Shown: positions 16,339-24,145 of the stretch, in pieces
How positions within the stretch are numbered: position 1 is the stretch's first letter
Layout of the letters: the number at the start of each line of letters is the position of its first letter
DNA from: Proteobacteria bacterium SG_bin9
GTDB lineage: Bacteria > Pseudomonadota > Alphaproteobacteria > Rhizobiales > Xanthobacteraceae
Assembly (NCBI GenBank): GCA_002083525.1
Contig: LWDM01000064.1
Span: forward strand, 1 to 50,630
Direction: 5' to 3'
Length of the DNA stretch: 50,630 nucleotides
Position numbers and translations under genes: made by a program
Notes under the pieces: model-generated
Told to the model about the DNA's origin: nothing
Database searches by the model: none
Seen by the model: only the letters and a program-made list of their open reading frames with translations

Positions 16339-17778
16339 TCAGTTCGCCGGCGGCGAATGGCCGAGCCGCGCTTCCAGCTCGCGGGCGCGCTGCGCCGCCG
16401 CCCAGTATTTGTCGAGGTCGAAGCTGCAATAGACGCAGAACGGCGTGTCGACCTGGCGATAGCGGCAGCGCGGGCACTGGATGCGGCCCAGCGCATCGAC
16501 TTCCTTGGCGATGTGCAGCACGGCCTGCGGCGGTGGAATCGCCGACGGCACATCCGGCCGGGTCTCGGCCTTCGGTACCGGCGGTGGCTCCGGTCGCGCC
16601 GCCTTGGTCACGGTCGGTGAGAACGCGGAAACCGGCGGTGCCGTCTTCACCACCGGGGCCGAGACCGGCATCGGCGGGATGTCGGCCGCGAGCAATGTCG
16701 CGACGTCGGTGGCCGCCTTCGCCGCGGGCTCCGGCGTCGGCACCGCAGCGACGGCGGCGGGCGCGGTCTCCGCGACGGGTTCCGGAAGCGCTTCGGGCCG
16801 TGCTTCGCGTGGCGTCTGCTCGTCGTGCAACACCGCGTCCGGTTCCGGCGAGCCGATCGCTTCGACGACGGGCATTTTAGCTGCGGCCGTTTTCGTGCTT
16901 GCAGCCGCTGGCTCGCTCGACATTGCGACGGGCTCGGGCGGCTCTGACTCGTCAGGATCAGGCTCGACGGCGGCCGACGGCGATTCTGCGACGATGTCGA
17001 GGTCACGGGTGTGCGGCGCGAGGTCGACGTCTTCGAGGTCCGGCGCCAAGGGCGGCAAGGCGCTGGCGCTGGCAGGTTCGACCGTCGGGGGCTCGGTCAT
17101 CGTGACGCTGGTTGCTGCCGGGTCAACCGATTCGACAGCGGCGTCCGTCGCGGCGTCCGTCGCGGCTTCCGCCGCAGTCGACCGTCCGGTTGACAGTTCG
17201 GTCGACGGTTCGTCGGGCGCGATCTTGCCCAAGATCTCGCCCAAGGTGTCCGCGGCCCGTACTGGCCCGTCAATCGGCACGGTCGGCGTCGCCGGCAGGC
17301 TGGGCAGCGTCGGCATCACGAGCTTTGGCACCGGCGTCGGCGGGAACGGCAGCGGCACGCTCGGTCCCGGCATGTTGACGGCGCTGAGCGGAATCGGGCG
17401 CGCCGCATCGACTTCGGCGGCATCGAGCCGGCTCAGCGCGCGCAGCCCGAGCACCGCCACCAGCCCGAACAGCGCGTGCACGGCGATGCCGACCGGCAGC
17501 AGCGGGTTCGGCACATTGATGCCCTGTTGTGCGATCAGCACGGCGAGCAGCAGGTGCAGCGCGCCGGTCACGACCCACGCGACGCGCGAGCGCCGGGCGC
17601 CGCGCTGAGCGAGCACCGCGAGCAGCAGGGCCAGCATCGCGGACACGGCCACTTTCGGTTCCAGCGCCAGCAAGGCGTAAGAGCTTGCAGCCGTCGCCGG
17701 ACTGCCGATCGCAAGAATCAGGGCCAGTCGCCGCAGGCGTTGTTCGGCAATTCGCAGGGCGTCGAGCAGGGCGGACAC
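16339..17778 (-). CDS. Membrane protein with long Pro/Ala/Glu linker and C-terminal zinc ribbon
   Basis: A 479-residue protein of unknown function. The N-terminus has three or four hydrophobic helices (about 20-115). About 300 residues of low-complexity Pro/Ala/Glu/Thr sequence follow, probably disordered, including short repeats such as AATDAATDAAVES. The C-terminus (about 430-465) is a four-cysteine zinc ribbon, CPRCRYRQVDTPFCVYC, followed by a charged helix. Domain order suggests a membrane anchor presenting a nucleic-acid- or protein-binding zinc ribbon on a long tether in the cytoplasm. I do not recognise a named family. It is divergent from leuC and 24 bases upstream of the LysR gene. 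Confidence 0.7.
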   Translation of the reverse strand: MSALLDALRIAEQRLRRLALILAIGSPATAASSYALLALEPKVAVSAMLALLLAVLAQRGARRSRVAWVVTGALHLLLAVLIAQQGINVPNPLLPVGIAVHALFGLVAVLGLRALSRLDAAEVDAARPIPLSAVNMPGPSVPLPFPPTPVPKLVMPTLPSLPATPTVPIDGPVRAADTLGEILGKIAPDEPSTELSTGRSTAAEAATDAATDAAVESVDPAATSVTMTEPPTVEPASASALPPLAPDLEDVDLAPHTRDLDIVAESPSAAVEPDPDESEPPEPVAMSSEPAAASTKTAAAKMPVVEAIGSPEPDAVLHDEQTPREARPEALPEPVAETAPAAVAAVPTPEPAAKAATDVATLLAADIPPMPVSAPVVKTAPPVSAFSPTVTKAARPEPPPVPKAETRPDVPSAIPPPQAVLHIAKEVDALGRIQCPRCRYRQVDTPFCVYCSFDLDKYWAAAQRARELEARLGHSPPAN

Positions 17779-17928
17779 GGTCGGCGGGCGGACGGAAAGC
17801 GGAAACGGGATGGGCGAGTCGCAGCGTCATAGCGTGCGGGACGGCGATGTGGCCAGCAAGCAAGGCCGCGACAATGTCGAGCCCGATCAATGATAACCAA
17901 CGCGACTTCAAAGAATGAAGACGATTCA

Positions 17929-17958
17929 TTGGAGTTATTGGTGGGTCGCTCCTACACT
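17929..17958 (+). promoter_or_regulatory. Candidate leuC promoter
   Basis: TTGGAG (17929-17934), an 18-base spacer and TACACT (17953-17958) resemble a sigma-70 promoter 67 bases upstream of the leuC start, inside a locally AT-richer stretch of the divergent intergenic region. Confidence 0.4.
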
Positions 17959-18024
17959 GCGCGCCATTCAAGACCCGGTTGCGCGCGCTGCGACGTGCGA
18001 AACCCGCTGCCAGGAAGACCGACG

Positions 18025-19443
18025 ATGACCTCCGCGACCCGACCGAGAACCCTGTACGACAAGCTGTGGGATGCCCACGTGGTGCTCGACAACGGCGATG
18101 GCTCGGCCCTCATTTATATCGATCGCCAGTTGCTGCATGAGGTGACCAGCCCGCAGGCCTTCGACGGCCTGCGTCTGGCCCAGCGCCAGCCGTGGCGGCT
18201 GTCGGCCAACCTCGCGGTGGCCGATCACAACGTGCCGACGACCGATCGCTCGGTCGGCATCGAAGACCCGATCTCGCGAGCGCAGGTCGAGGCGCTGGAC
18301 GCCAACTGCGCCGAGTACGGCATCACCGAATTCAAGATGAATGACGCCCGTCAGGGCATCGTCCATGTCATCGGGCCGGAACAGGGCGCGACCTTGCCGG
18401 GCATGACCGTGGTCTGCGGCGACAGCCACACCTCGACCCACGGCGCGTTCGGCGCGCTGGCGTTCGGCATCGGCACCTCGGAAGTCGAGCACGCGCTGGC
18501 GACCCAAACCCTGGTGATGAAGAAGTCGAAGAACATGCGGGTGACGGTGCGCGGGCAGGTTGCGCCCGGCATCACGGCGAAGGACATCGTGCTGGCGATC
18601 ATCGGCAGGATCGGCACCGCCGGCGGCAACGGTCACACGATCGAATTCGCGGGCGAAGCGATCGAGCAGCTTTCGATGGAAGGCCGCATGACGGTCTGCA
18701 ACATGGCGATCGAAGCCGGTGCGCGCGCCGGCCTGATCGCGGTCGACGCCACGACCATCGCCTATGTCCAGAACCGGCCGTTCGCACCGCAAGGCGAAGC
18801 GCTCGCCAAGGCCATCGCTTGGTGGAACACGCTGCAGTCCGATGATGGCGCGGTGTTCGACCGAGAAGTCGAGATCGATGCCGCGTCGATCCAGCCGCAG
18901 GTGACCTGGGGCACGAGCCCGGAGATGGTGCTGCCGGTCTCCGGCCGCGTCCCGAATCCGGCGAACGAGGCCGATCCGGTGAAGCGCAACTCCATCGAAC
19001 GCGCGCTGCACTACATGGGCATCCGCGCCGACCAGCCGATCACAGACATCGCGATCGACAAGGTCTTCATCGGCTCCTGCACCAATTCGCGGATCGAGGA
19101 TTTGCGCGCTGCCGCCGCAGTGCTCAGAGGCAAGCGCATCGCCGGCAACGTCAAGCTGGCGCTGGCGGTGCCGGGTTCGGGACTGGTCAAGCGGCAGGCC
19201 GAATCGGAAGGGCTGGACCGCGTGTTTCGTGATGCCGGCTTCGAATGGCGCGAGCCGGGCTGCTCGATGTGCCTCGGCATGAATGCCGACCGCCTCAAGC
19301 CCCACGAGCGCTGCGCCTCGACCTCGAACCGCAACTTCGAAGGCCGCCAGGGTTTCAAGGGCCGCACCCACCTCGTCTCACCGGCGATGGCGGCAGCGGC
19401 GGCAATCGCGGGTCACTTCGTGGACGTGCGCGAGTGGCGGTGA
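18025..19443 (+). CDS. leuC: 3-isopropylmalate dehydratase large subunit LeuC (probable chimera at the 3' end)
   Basis: A 472-residue aconitase-family protein. With LeuD it isomerises 2-isopropylmalate to 3-isopropylmalate in leucine synthesis, using a [4Fe-4S] cluster. Cluster ligands are Cys352 (FIGSCTNSRIEDL), Cys413 and Cys416 (EPGCSMCLGMN); the substrate loop GDSHTSTHGAFGAL is present. The ATG at 18025 has AGGAAG upstream. The body (NCAEYGITEFKMNDARQGIV, and NSRIED rather than NGRIED) reads like gammaproteobacterial LeuC. The last stretch, GFKGRTHLVSPAMAAAAA to the end VDVREWR, is what I remember from rhizobial LeuC; gammaproteobacterial proteins usually have GAGGRTHLV or GRGGRTHLV. leuD does not follow, as it would in a gammaproteobacterium. 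Length and cluster ligands are intact, so the chimera encodes a complete-looking protein. Confidence 0.93.
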   Translation: MTSATRPRTLYDKLWDAHVVLDNGDGSALIYIDRQLLHEVTSPQAFDGLRLAQRQPWRLSANLAVADHNVPTTDRSVGIEDPISRAQVEALDANCAEYGITEFKMNDARQGIVHVIGPEQGATLPGMTVVCGDSHTSTHGAFGALAFGIGTSEVEHALATQTLVMKKSKNMRVTVRGQVAPGITAKDIVLAIIGRIGTAGGNGHTIEFAGEAIEQLSMEGRMTVCNMAIEAGARAGLIAVDATTIAYVQNRPFAPQGEALAKAIAWWNTLQSDDGAVFDREVEIDAASIQPQVTWGTSPEMVLPVSGRVPNPANEADPVKRNSIERALHYMGIRADQPITDIAIDKVFIGSCTNSRIEDLRAAAAVLRGKRIAGNVKLALAVPGSGLVKRQAESEGLDRVFRDAGFEWREPGCSMCLGMNADRLKPHERCASTSNRNFEGRQGFKGRTHLVSPAMAAAAAIAGHFVDVREWR

Positions 19444-19524
19444 GGCAAACTTGCAGCCCACGCCGAGCGTGAGCGCGTTAGTCAAGCCCCCAATTCTTGT
19501 ATTTTGCTCAGTCTCTCGGAGACG

Positions 19525-19557
19525 GCATCCTGTCGAGAATCAAGCTCAACAGGATGT
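19525..19557 (+). promoter_or_regulatory. Inverted repeat over the NTPase ribosome-binding region
   Basis: CATCCTGT (19526-19533) and ACAGGATG (19549-19556) pair perfectly around a 15-base loop, with one or two further G-U pairs. The right arm holds the only Shine-Dalgarno-like bases (AGGA) and ends four bases before the ATG at 19561. As RNA the hairpin would hide the ribosome site; as DNA it could be an operator. Confidence 0.5.
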
Positions 19558-19560
19558 TGC

Positions 19561-21591
19561 ATGCCCAATTACACGATAGAGGTTTTCTGGAGGCCAATGT
19601 TCGCAGGCCTCCGCCGACCGCCGGACCAAATGCTGCGCGGGTGGTCTAAACCCGAAGGACTATCATCCTTCTTGGAGGCCCCGCTTGATATTAGCTCGGA
19701 CTTCGCGTCCGCTACTGACATAGAGAAGAGCCCAATCATTCTGATCTCCGCACCGGGCGCCGTTGGGAAATCAACTCTTGCGAGACAAATAGCTTCTGTT
19801 ACGGGTGCCATCTATCTTGATCTAGCGCTGTCCGATCCCGTGGGCGGGAACTCTCTGAGCGGGGGGCTAGTCAAATCGAACGTGTATCAGGACTGGACGG
19901 CGAATACGGCCGCTGTCTTGATTGATGGGCTCGACGAGGCACGTCTCCGCGTTACGCAAGAAGCATTCGAAGCGTTCCTCGGTGATGTTGCGCAAGCTTC
20001 TAAAGGCAGGAAATTACCAACGGTATTGTTCGGTCGAACGGGAGCCATTCAAGACGCTTGGCTCGCCCTCTCTGATCATGACGTGGAAGCCCCCGTACTA
20101 GAAATTGGATACTATGGGCTAGAAGCTTCAATACAGTTTGCGGAAGCTCACTTACGCTCTGAAAAACCTAATAGTACGCACGCGGATTCCGAACGGAAGG
20201 CTATAGAGCTTCTGCTCGCACGACTGAGAGCACAAACGGAAAGCGACGGAGATCGCTTTGCCGGCTACGCACCGGTACTTCAGGCTGTGGCAAATAGAGT
20301 AGCCCACGAGGGAAATCCTGGCGCACTCGTTGCTCAGATAGAAAAGGGAGCGCAGCCGGTAACCTTGCGAACTGTGGTATCATCTATACTTGACCGCGAA
20401 CGAGGCAAATTGAACCGACTGCCTCTCGTAGATGGATCACTTGTCGAAAAACTCTACTCGCCTGACGAACAACTCGATCGCTTGGTTGCACGAGTATATC
20501 GGCTCCCTCCCCCAGACCCGATCAAGATGGGCGCACAAGACGCGCAGACATACTCAACCGCCATAGAAACATGGGTTGCTGAGCATCCATTCTTGAGCGG
20601 CAACAACGCCTCGTCCGCAGTATTCGACGCGGTCATTTGTACACATGCACTAAGAAATACTAGTGCAGGCGAGTCTGCAATTAAGCGAGAATTAGCGAAG
20701 GGCGCAGCGGCGAACCCTTTCCTTTCCGAATTCTACATCACCAAAGAGACCAATGGCGATCAAGTAAGCTTGCCTGCTGAACATATCGGAATTGTCTACA
20801 GCTCGCTTAGGGCTAGGCTATCGATAGGTGACACAGCAAGTCTGCTGGTTGAGGGCGCCGATGACGCGGATGAGGAAAGTGCGCTAGCAGCGGAAGTAGA
20901 AATCACTCTGGCTCGCCGCGAGATGGAGCGTCCCCGATTGCTAAACTTTACAACAGAGCAGGTAGGATCAATCAAACTAGGCGCCTATATCGAGGATGTT
21001 GATATCACAGTACCACATAGTCGCGTTGAGATTGGCCCGGGGCCGGAAGCGATTCTTGTTACGCCGATCAGCATTCAGTGTTCAAACCTAGCGATCACCG
21101 CCGATAAGATCGTTGTAGAGGGGTCGCTAGCGAGTAAAGAGGCTTCCGTATATTTCGAGGCTCAGGCATTAGATAGTACGTCCTTCGCCACAGTCCCTGT
21201 GATCCGAGGTAGCGCATCGTTTGCTGTGTCTTGGCCTAGCGCGCAATCCTATCCTTGGACAAGTTTCGCAACCGAGCCTACCCCCGTTTCCGATCCAAGA
21301 ATTGACGAAGCCCTACGAAGGTTTCGAAGATTCATCATTGCCTTTCGTTCGCATAGCAAGGGAAGTCTCGCTAGATTCAAGGATAAGATCGAGCATGCGA
21401 GGATGACGAAAGGCGTCGGTCAAGCGGTTCTGAGCCTCCTGATGAAGGAAAACATCTTGTCGCTGGATGGAAACATGTACTTTCTGGATGCAGATCGCCT
21501 CGGAAAGGTTACTGGGGCAACATACGCCGATTGCATGGAGCGGAGATTTACAAAGGAGACGATCGATTTCGTTTCCAAAGCTCTGGCATAA
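19561..21591 (+). CDS. Stand-alone P-loop NTPase, NACHT/STAND-like (unknown, possible defence gene)
   Basis: A 676-residue protein of no family I can name. Walker A is APGAVGKST (64-72), Walker B AVLIDGLDEA (118-127) with the Asp-Gly-x-Asp-Glu pattern of NACHT/STAND ATPases, and PTVLFGRTGA (153-162) holds an arginine in the sensor position of such proteins. A helical region follows (to about 430), then a beta-rich part (about 450-580) and a C-terminal helical segment ending KETIDFVSKALA. No TPR, WD40 or leucine-rich repeats and no recognisable effector domain are visible. Base composition is near 50% GC against well over 60% on both sides, and codon use is mixed, so it is probably horizontally acquired. 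I prefer the ATG at 19561 over one at 19504 because the extension is compositionally odd and the inverted repeat lies in it. It ends 10 bases before a convergent gene. Confidence 0.7.
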   Translation: MPNYTIEVFWRPMFAGLRRPPDQMLRGWSKPEGLSSFLEAPLDISSDFASATDIEKSPIILISAPGAVGKSTLARQIASVTGAIYLDLALSDPVGGNSLSGGLVKSNVYQDWTANTAAVLIDGLDEARLRVTQEAFEAFLGDVAQASKGRKLPTVLFGRTGAIQDAWLALSDHDVEAPVLEIGYYGLEASIQFAEAHLRSEKPNSTHADSERKAIELLLARLRAQTESDGDRFAGYAPVLQAVANRVAHEGNPGALVAQIEKGAQPVTLRTVVSSILDRERGKLNRLPLVDGSLVEKLYSPDEQLDRLVARVYRLPPPDPIKMGAQDAQTYSTAIETWVAEHPFLSGNNASSAVFDAVICTHALRNTSAGESAIKRELAKGAAANPFLSEFYITKETNGDQVSLPAEHIGIVYSSLRARLSIGDTASLLVEGADDADEESALAAEVEITLARREMERPRLLNFTTEQVGSIKLGAYIEDVDITVPHSRVEIGPGPEAILVTPISIQCSNLAITADKIVVEGSLASKEASVYFEAQALDSTSFATVPVIRGSASFAVSWPSAQSYPWTSFATEPTPVSDPRIDEALRRFRRFIIAFRSHSKGSLARFKDKIEHARMTKGVGQAVLSLLMKENILSLDGNMYFLDADRLGKVTGATYADCMERRFTKETIDFVSKALA

Positions 21592-21601
21592 TCAAGGTGA
21601 A

Positions 21602-22345
21602 TTATCGCTTCCCCACCCACTCCCCGAACCTCACCCTCCCTTGCATCGCCGCGCCCAGCGGCACCAGCGACGTGTCGGCGAGTTTGGCGCCGAAGTAACG
21701 GCCCTCGCCGTCCGCGATGATCTTCCGCGTCTCGCCTTTCGCCGCGTAGAGCTCGCGGACGAAGTCGGCCATCGGCTTGCGCTCGGGGCCGCCGAGATCG
21801 ATGGTCTCGTTCTTCGCCGGTTTCAGCGTGACTTCGGCCAGCGCGGAAGCAACGTCGTCGGACGCGAGCGGCTGGAAGGATGCAGCCGGCAAATGGATCA
21901 CATCGCCCTCCACGCATGACTGCGCGATGCCCTCGACGAACTCCATGAACTGAGTCGCACGCAGGATCGTGTACGGCACGCCGGAGGCCTTGATCAGTTT
22001 CTCCTGCGCCGCTTTGGCGCGGAAGTAGCCGGAGTCCGGCAGCTTGTCCGTGTTGACGATGGAGAGCGCGACGTGATGCTTCACGCTGGCTGTCTTCTCC
22101 GCCGCGCCGAGGTTGCGGCCAGAGTTTTCGAAGAAGGCGAGCACGGCGGCATCTTCCCACGCGGGTGCGTTCGCCACGTCGACGACGATGTCCGCACCCT
22201 TCAGCGCCGCGTCCAGTCCCTCGCCGGTGACCGCGTTGACGCCCTTCGACGGCGAGGCCGCCAGCACGTCATGGCCTTTCGCCGTCAAATGCGGGATGAG
22301 CTTCTTGCCGATCAGGCCGGTGCCGCCGATGACCACGATTTTCAT
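21602..22345 (-). CDS. NmrA/SDR-like NAD(P)-binding protein
   Basis: A 247-residue atypical short-chain dehydrogenase. The N-terminal Rossmann motif is IGGTGLIGKKLI (6-17), followed by GHDVLAASPSKGVNAV, which places a serine rather than an acidic residue after the second strand and suggests NADP(H). FRAKAAQEKLIKASGVPYTI resembles the active-site helix of NmrA-like proteins, but the classical Tyr-x-x-x-Lys is replaced by Phe, so it may be a redox sensor or nucleotide-binding protein rather than an active reductase. GC and codon use return to the level of the right part. It is convergent with the NTPase gene. Confidence 0.8.
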   Translation of the reverse strand: MKIVVIGGTGLIGKKLIPHLTAKGHDVLAASPSKGVNAVTGEGLDAALKGADIVVDVANAPAWEDAAVLAFFENSGRNLGAAEKTASVKHHVALSIVNTDKLPDSGYFRAKAAQEKLIKASGVPYTILRATQFMEFVEGIAQSCVEGDVIHLPAASFQPLASDDVASALAEVTLKPAKNETIDLGGPERKPMADFVRELYAAKGETRKIIADGEGRYFGAKLADTSLVPLGAAMQGRVRFGEWVGKR

Positions 22346-22447
22346 GACTGCCTCCTCGTTGAGCGCGGGGAGATTAGCTGCCGCTCATGACACGAAAGCA
22401 AGAGCCGGATGAGGCAGAATGATTGACCGGGTGCGCCGCAGTGCGGC

Positions 22448-23692
22448 TCAAGGCGTCGCGGGCGAGACCTGCGCGCGCTGGATGCGCAGCCAGATCACCG
22501 CGCCGACGGCGATGCACATCAGGAACAGCGACAGCCAGTTGACCGGGAACCAGCCCCAGCGGTCCTGCAGATAACCGGCCATGAAGCTCGACGTCGCCGT
22601 AGTCGAGAACACCAGGAAATCGTTGAGCGCCTGCGCCTTGCCGCGCTCGCTCGGCCGATAGCACGTCGTCACCAAGGTAGTGGCGCCGACGAACAGCAGA
22701 TTCCAGCCGACGCCGTTCAAGGTCAGCGCCAGGCGGAAGTTGAATTCGGACAGGCCGCCGAGCGCAGCCGCAACGCCAGCGAGCAGCAGCACGATGCCCC
22801 AGGCCATCACCGTCGTGACACCGAAGCGATTGATCAGGTGGCCGGTGAACAGCGACGGCACGAACATGCCGAGCACGTGCACGAAGATGACCCAGTGCGC
22901 TTCCGCGTGCGGCAGGCCACAGCCGACGATGGCGAGCGGCGACGCGCTCATCAGGAACGACATGGTGCCGAACGCGACCATGCCGGCAAGCACCGACGCG
23001 ATGAAGCGCGGCTGCGAGGCGATGACGAGCAGCGGGCGCGGCGGCTCGAGCGCGGCAGCGCTGGCGTTCGACGCGGCGAGCGTCGCCACCGACGGGAAGC
23101 GGATGAACGACATGATGGTGAAGACGATGACATGCAGGCCGACGAGGCCCATGTAAGTCGCGACGTAGAGCGGCATCACCGCATCGTGCGTGACGCGCAC
23201 GAGCGTCGGTCCGATGAAGGCGGCGACGATGCCGCCGGCGGTGACCCAGGAGATCGCCTTGGCGCGATACTGGAACGGTACGAGCTCGGCGGCGGCGAAG
23301 CGATACATCTGCAGACACGCGACCGCGTAGCCGAGCAAGAGGCCGCCGAGACACATGACATAGAAGTTCGCGGTGTAGAGGCCGAAGGCGGCGGTGGTGC
23401 CGCCGGCCATGCCGAAGATCGAGCCGACGCGGAAGCCGATGCTGCGGCCGACCCGCTGCATCAGCAGCGCCGCCGGGAACACGAACAGCATCACGCCGAT
23501 GTGCTGCATGGTCACCGGCAGGTTCGCGAGATCGGCGCGATGATAGAAGGTGATGACCGAGAGGCCGGTGGCCGCGAACATCATGGTGTTGCACGCCTGC
23601 CCGACCGCCTGACAGGCGGTCAGCAGCAACAGGTTCCGCCGGTCGCGCGGAGCAAGTTCCGTAGCTGGCGTCTCGGTGGGAAGGGCGTCCAT
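22448..23692 (-). CDS. MFS transporter
   Basis: A 414-residue major facilitator protein with about twelve hydrophobic helices. The helix 2-3 loop carries LLMQRVGRSIGFRVGS, a variant of the MFS motif A, and the second half repeats the pattern as HLINRFGVTTVMAWG. Substrate unknown. The ATG lies 160 bases downstream of an intrinsic terminator and a structured leader-like region on the same strand, which may control it. The NmrA-like gene follows about 100 bases later. Confidence 0.87.
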   Translation of the reverse strand: MDALPTETPATELAPRDRRNLLLLTACQAVGQACNTMMFAATGLSVITFYHRADLANLPVTMQHIGVMLFVFPAALLMQRVGRSIGFRVGSIFGMAGGTTAAFGLYTANFYVMCLGGLLLGYAVACLQMYRFAAAELVPFQYRAKAISWVTAGGIVAAFIGPTLVRVTHDAVMPLYVATYMGLVGLHVIVFTIMSFIRFPSVATLAASNASAAALEPPRPLLVIASQPRFIASVLAGMVAFGTMSFLMSASPLAIVGCGLPHAEAHWVIFVHVLGMFVPSLFTGHLINRFGVTTVMAWGIVLLLAGVAAALGGLSEFNFRLALTLNGVGWNLLFVGATTLVTTCYRPSERGKAQALNDFLVFSTTATSSFMAGYLQDRWGWFPVNWLSLFLMCIAVGAVIWLRIQRAQVSPATP

Positions 23693-23851
23693 GGAATGGT
23701 CGGTTCGTGAACGGGCCCTCTTGTAGACGAATTTTGCCCCCTGCGTCGATATCGCACAGGGGTCCGCAGGCGCGGAGCTTCCCTGCGCTGGCGGCAGGGG
23801 TGGGCGGGAAAGCGGGGCGAAAACGGGCCGAAAAGCAGGCCCGGAAAGAAG
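23693..23851 (-). other. Intergenic region between leader terminator and MFS start
   Basis: About 160 bases without a gene. It contains imperfect GC-rich repeats but no clear promoter. If the upstream structured region is a separate small RNA, the MFS promoter must lie here; if not, the terminator works as an attenuator. Confidence 0.3.
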
Positions 23852-23881
23852 AAAGCCGCACCCCGGAAGGTACGGCTTTCC
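23852..23881 (-). terminator. Intrinsic terminator, minus-strand specific
   Basis: A 12-pair stem with a 6-base loop. Read on the minus strand it is GAAAGCCGTACC, loop, GGTGCGGCTTTC, in which the single non-Watson-Crick position is a tolerated U-G pair; read on the plus strand the same position is a C-A mismatch. On the minus strand TTCTTT follows. Both features point to termination of a minus-strand transcript. Confidence 0.7.
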
Positions 23882-23943
23882 CGCATTCTCGCTGGCCTGG
23901 CGGTTCGCCAGACTAACTCAAAGAGTTTCGCCCTGAAGAGGTG

Positions 23944-23988
23944 TTACCTCGGCGAACCAGCGAGGTGACAGCGCTGAGAATGAGACAC
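23944..23988 (-). CDS. 14-residue leader peptide candidate
   Basis: GTG at 23988 follows GGAGGT by six bases, an ideal ribosome-binding site. The frame reads MSHSQRCHLAGSPR and stops at 23944. The ribosome would cover one arm of the long stem described for the region, so translation could decide which structure forms. The plus strand here (ACCACCTCCTTTC) imitates the end of 16S rRNA only because it is the complement of this strong site. Composition (two His, one Cys, two Arg, three Ser) does not form the run of one amino acid expected of a classical attenuator. Confidence 0.4.
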   Translation of the reverse strand: MSHSQRCHLAGSPR

Positions 23989-24145
23989 TGGACCACCTCC
24001 TTTCGTTAAGTTGCGACCCGCTCAATATGAGCGCGTTGGAGACAAGTCGCAAGAGCGGCGAATGAGGTTCATTCGCAGGCGCGGGAAAACTGCTGCCGCG
24101 CGTCGCTGCCACTTTCTGACGGCTGCGTGCCTCATGTAAGTTCGC

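Larger units (their letters stand above)
23850..24052 (-). ncRNA. Candidate structured leader RNA or small RNA upstream of the MFS gene
   Basis: On the minus strand, from about 24052 to 23850, stems are unusually dense. TTGCGAC/GTCGCAA (24046-24052 with 24011-24017) encloses a CGCTCA/TGAGCG hairpin. A perfect Shine-Dalgarno sequence and a 14-codon ORF follow. The bases at 23951-23964 (GGCGAACCAGCGAG on the plus strand) can pair with 23888-23909 over 14 positions with one 8-base bulge. That long stem competes with a local CTGGCG/CGCCAG hairpin at 23897-23911. An AACTC/GAGTT hairpin sits between, and an intrinsic terminator ends the region. Competing stems plus a leader ORF and terminator fit an attenuator or riboswitch-like leader, but I do not recognise the class. 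Confidence 0.45.

Noticed and set aside
17968..19371. A 467-residue minus-strand frame opposite leuC
   Set aside because: Antisense shadow of leuC. No ribosome site or recognisable domain.
19504..19560. Upstream ATG giving the NTPase 19 extra residues
   Set aside because: The extra residues (Ser/Cys-rich) are encoded within the inverted repeat region and the downstream ATG is better placed; kept as a minor possibility.
23985..24005. A plus-strand string resembling the 16S rRNA 3' end (CCACCTCCTTTC)
   Set aside because: It is only the complement of a perfect Shine-Dalgarno sequence on the minus strand. No rRNA sequence flanks it.
24061..24082. GAATGAGGTTCATTC hairpin considered as a tRNA T-arm
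   Set aside because: No acceptor stem, anticodon arm or D-arm can be built around it.
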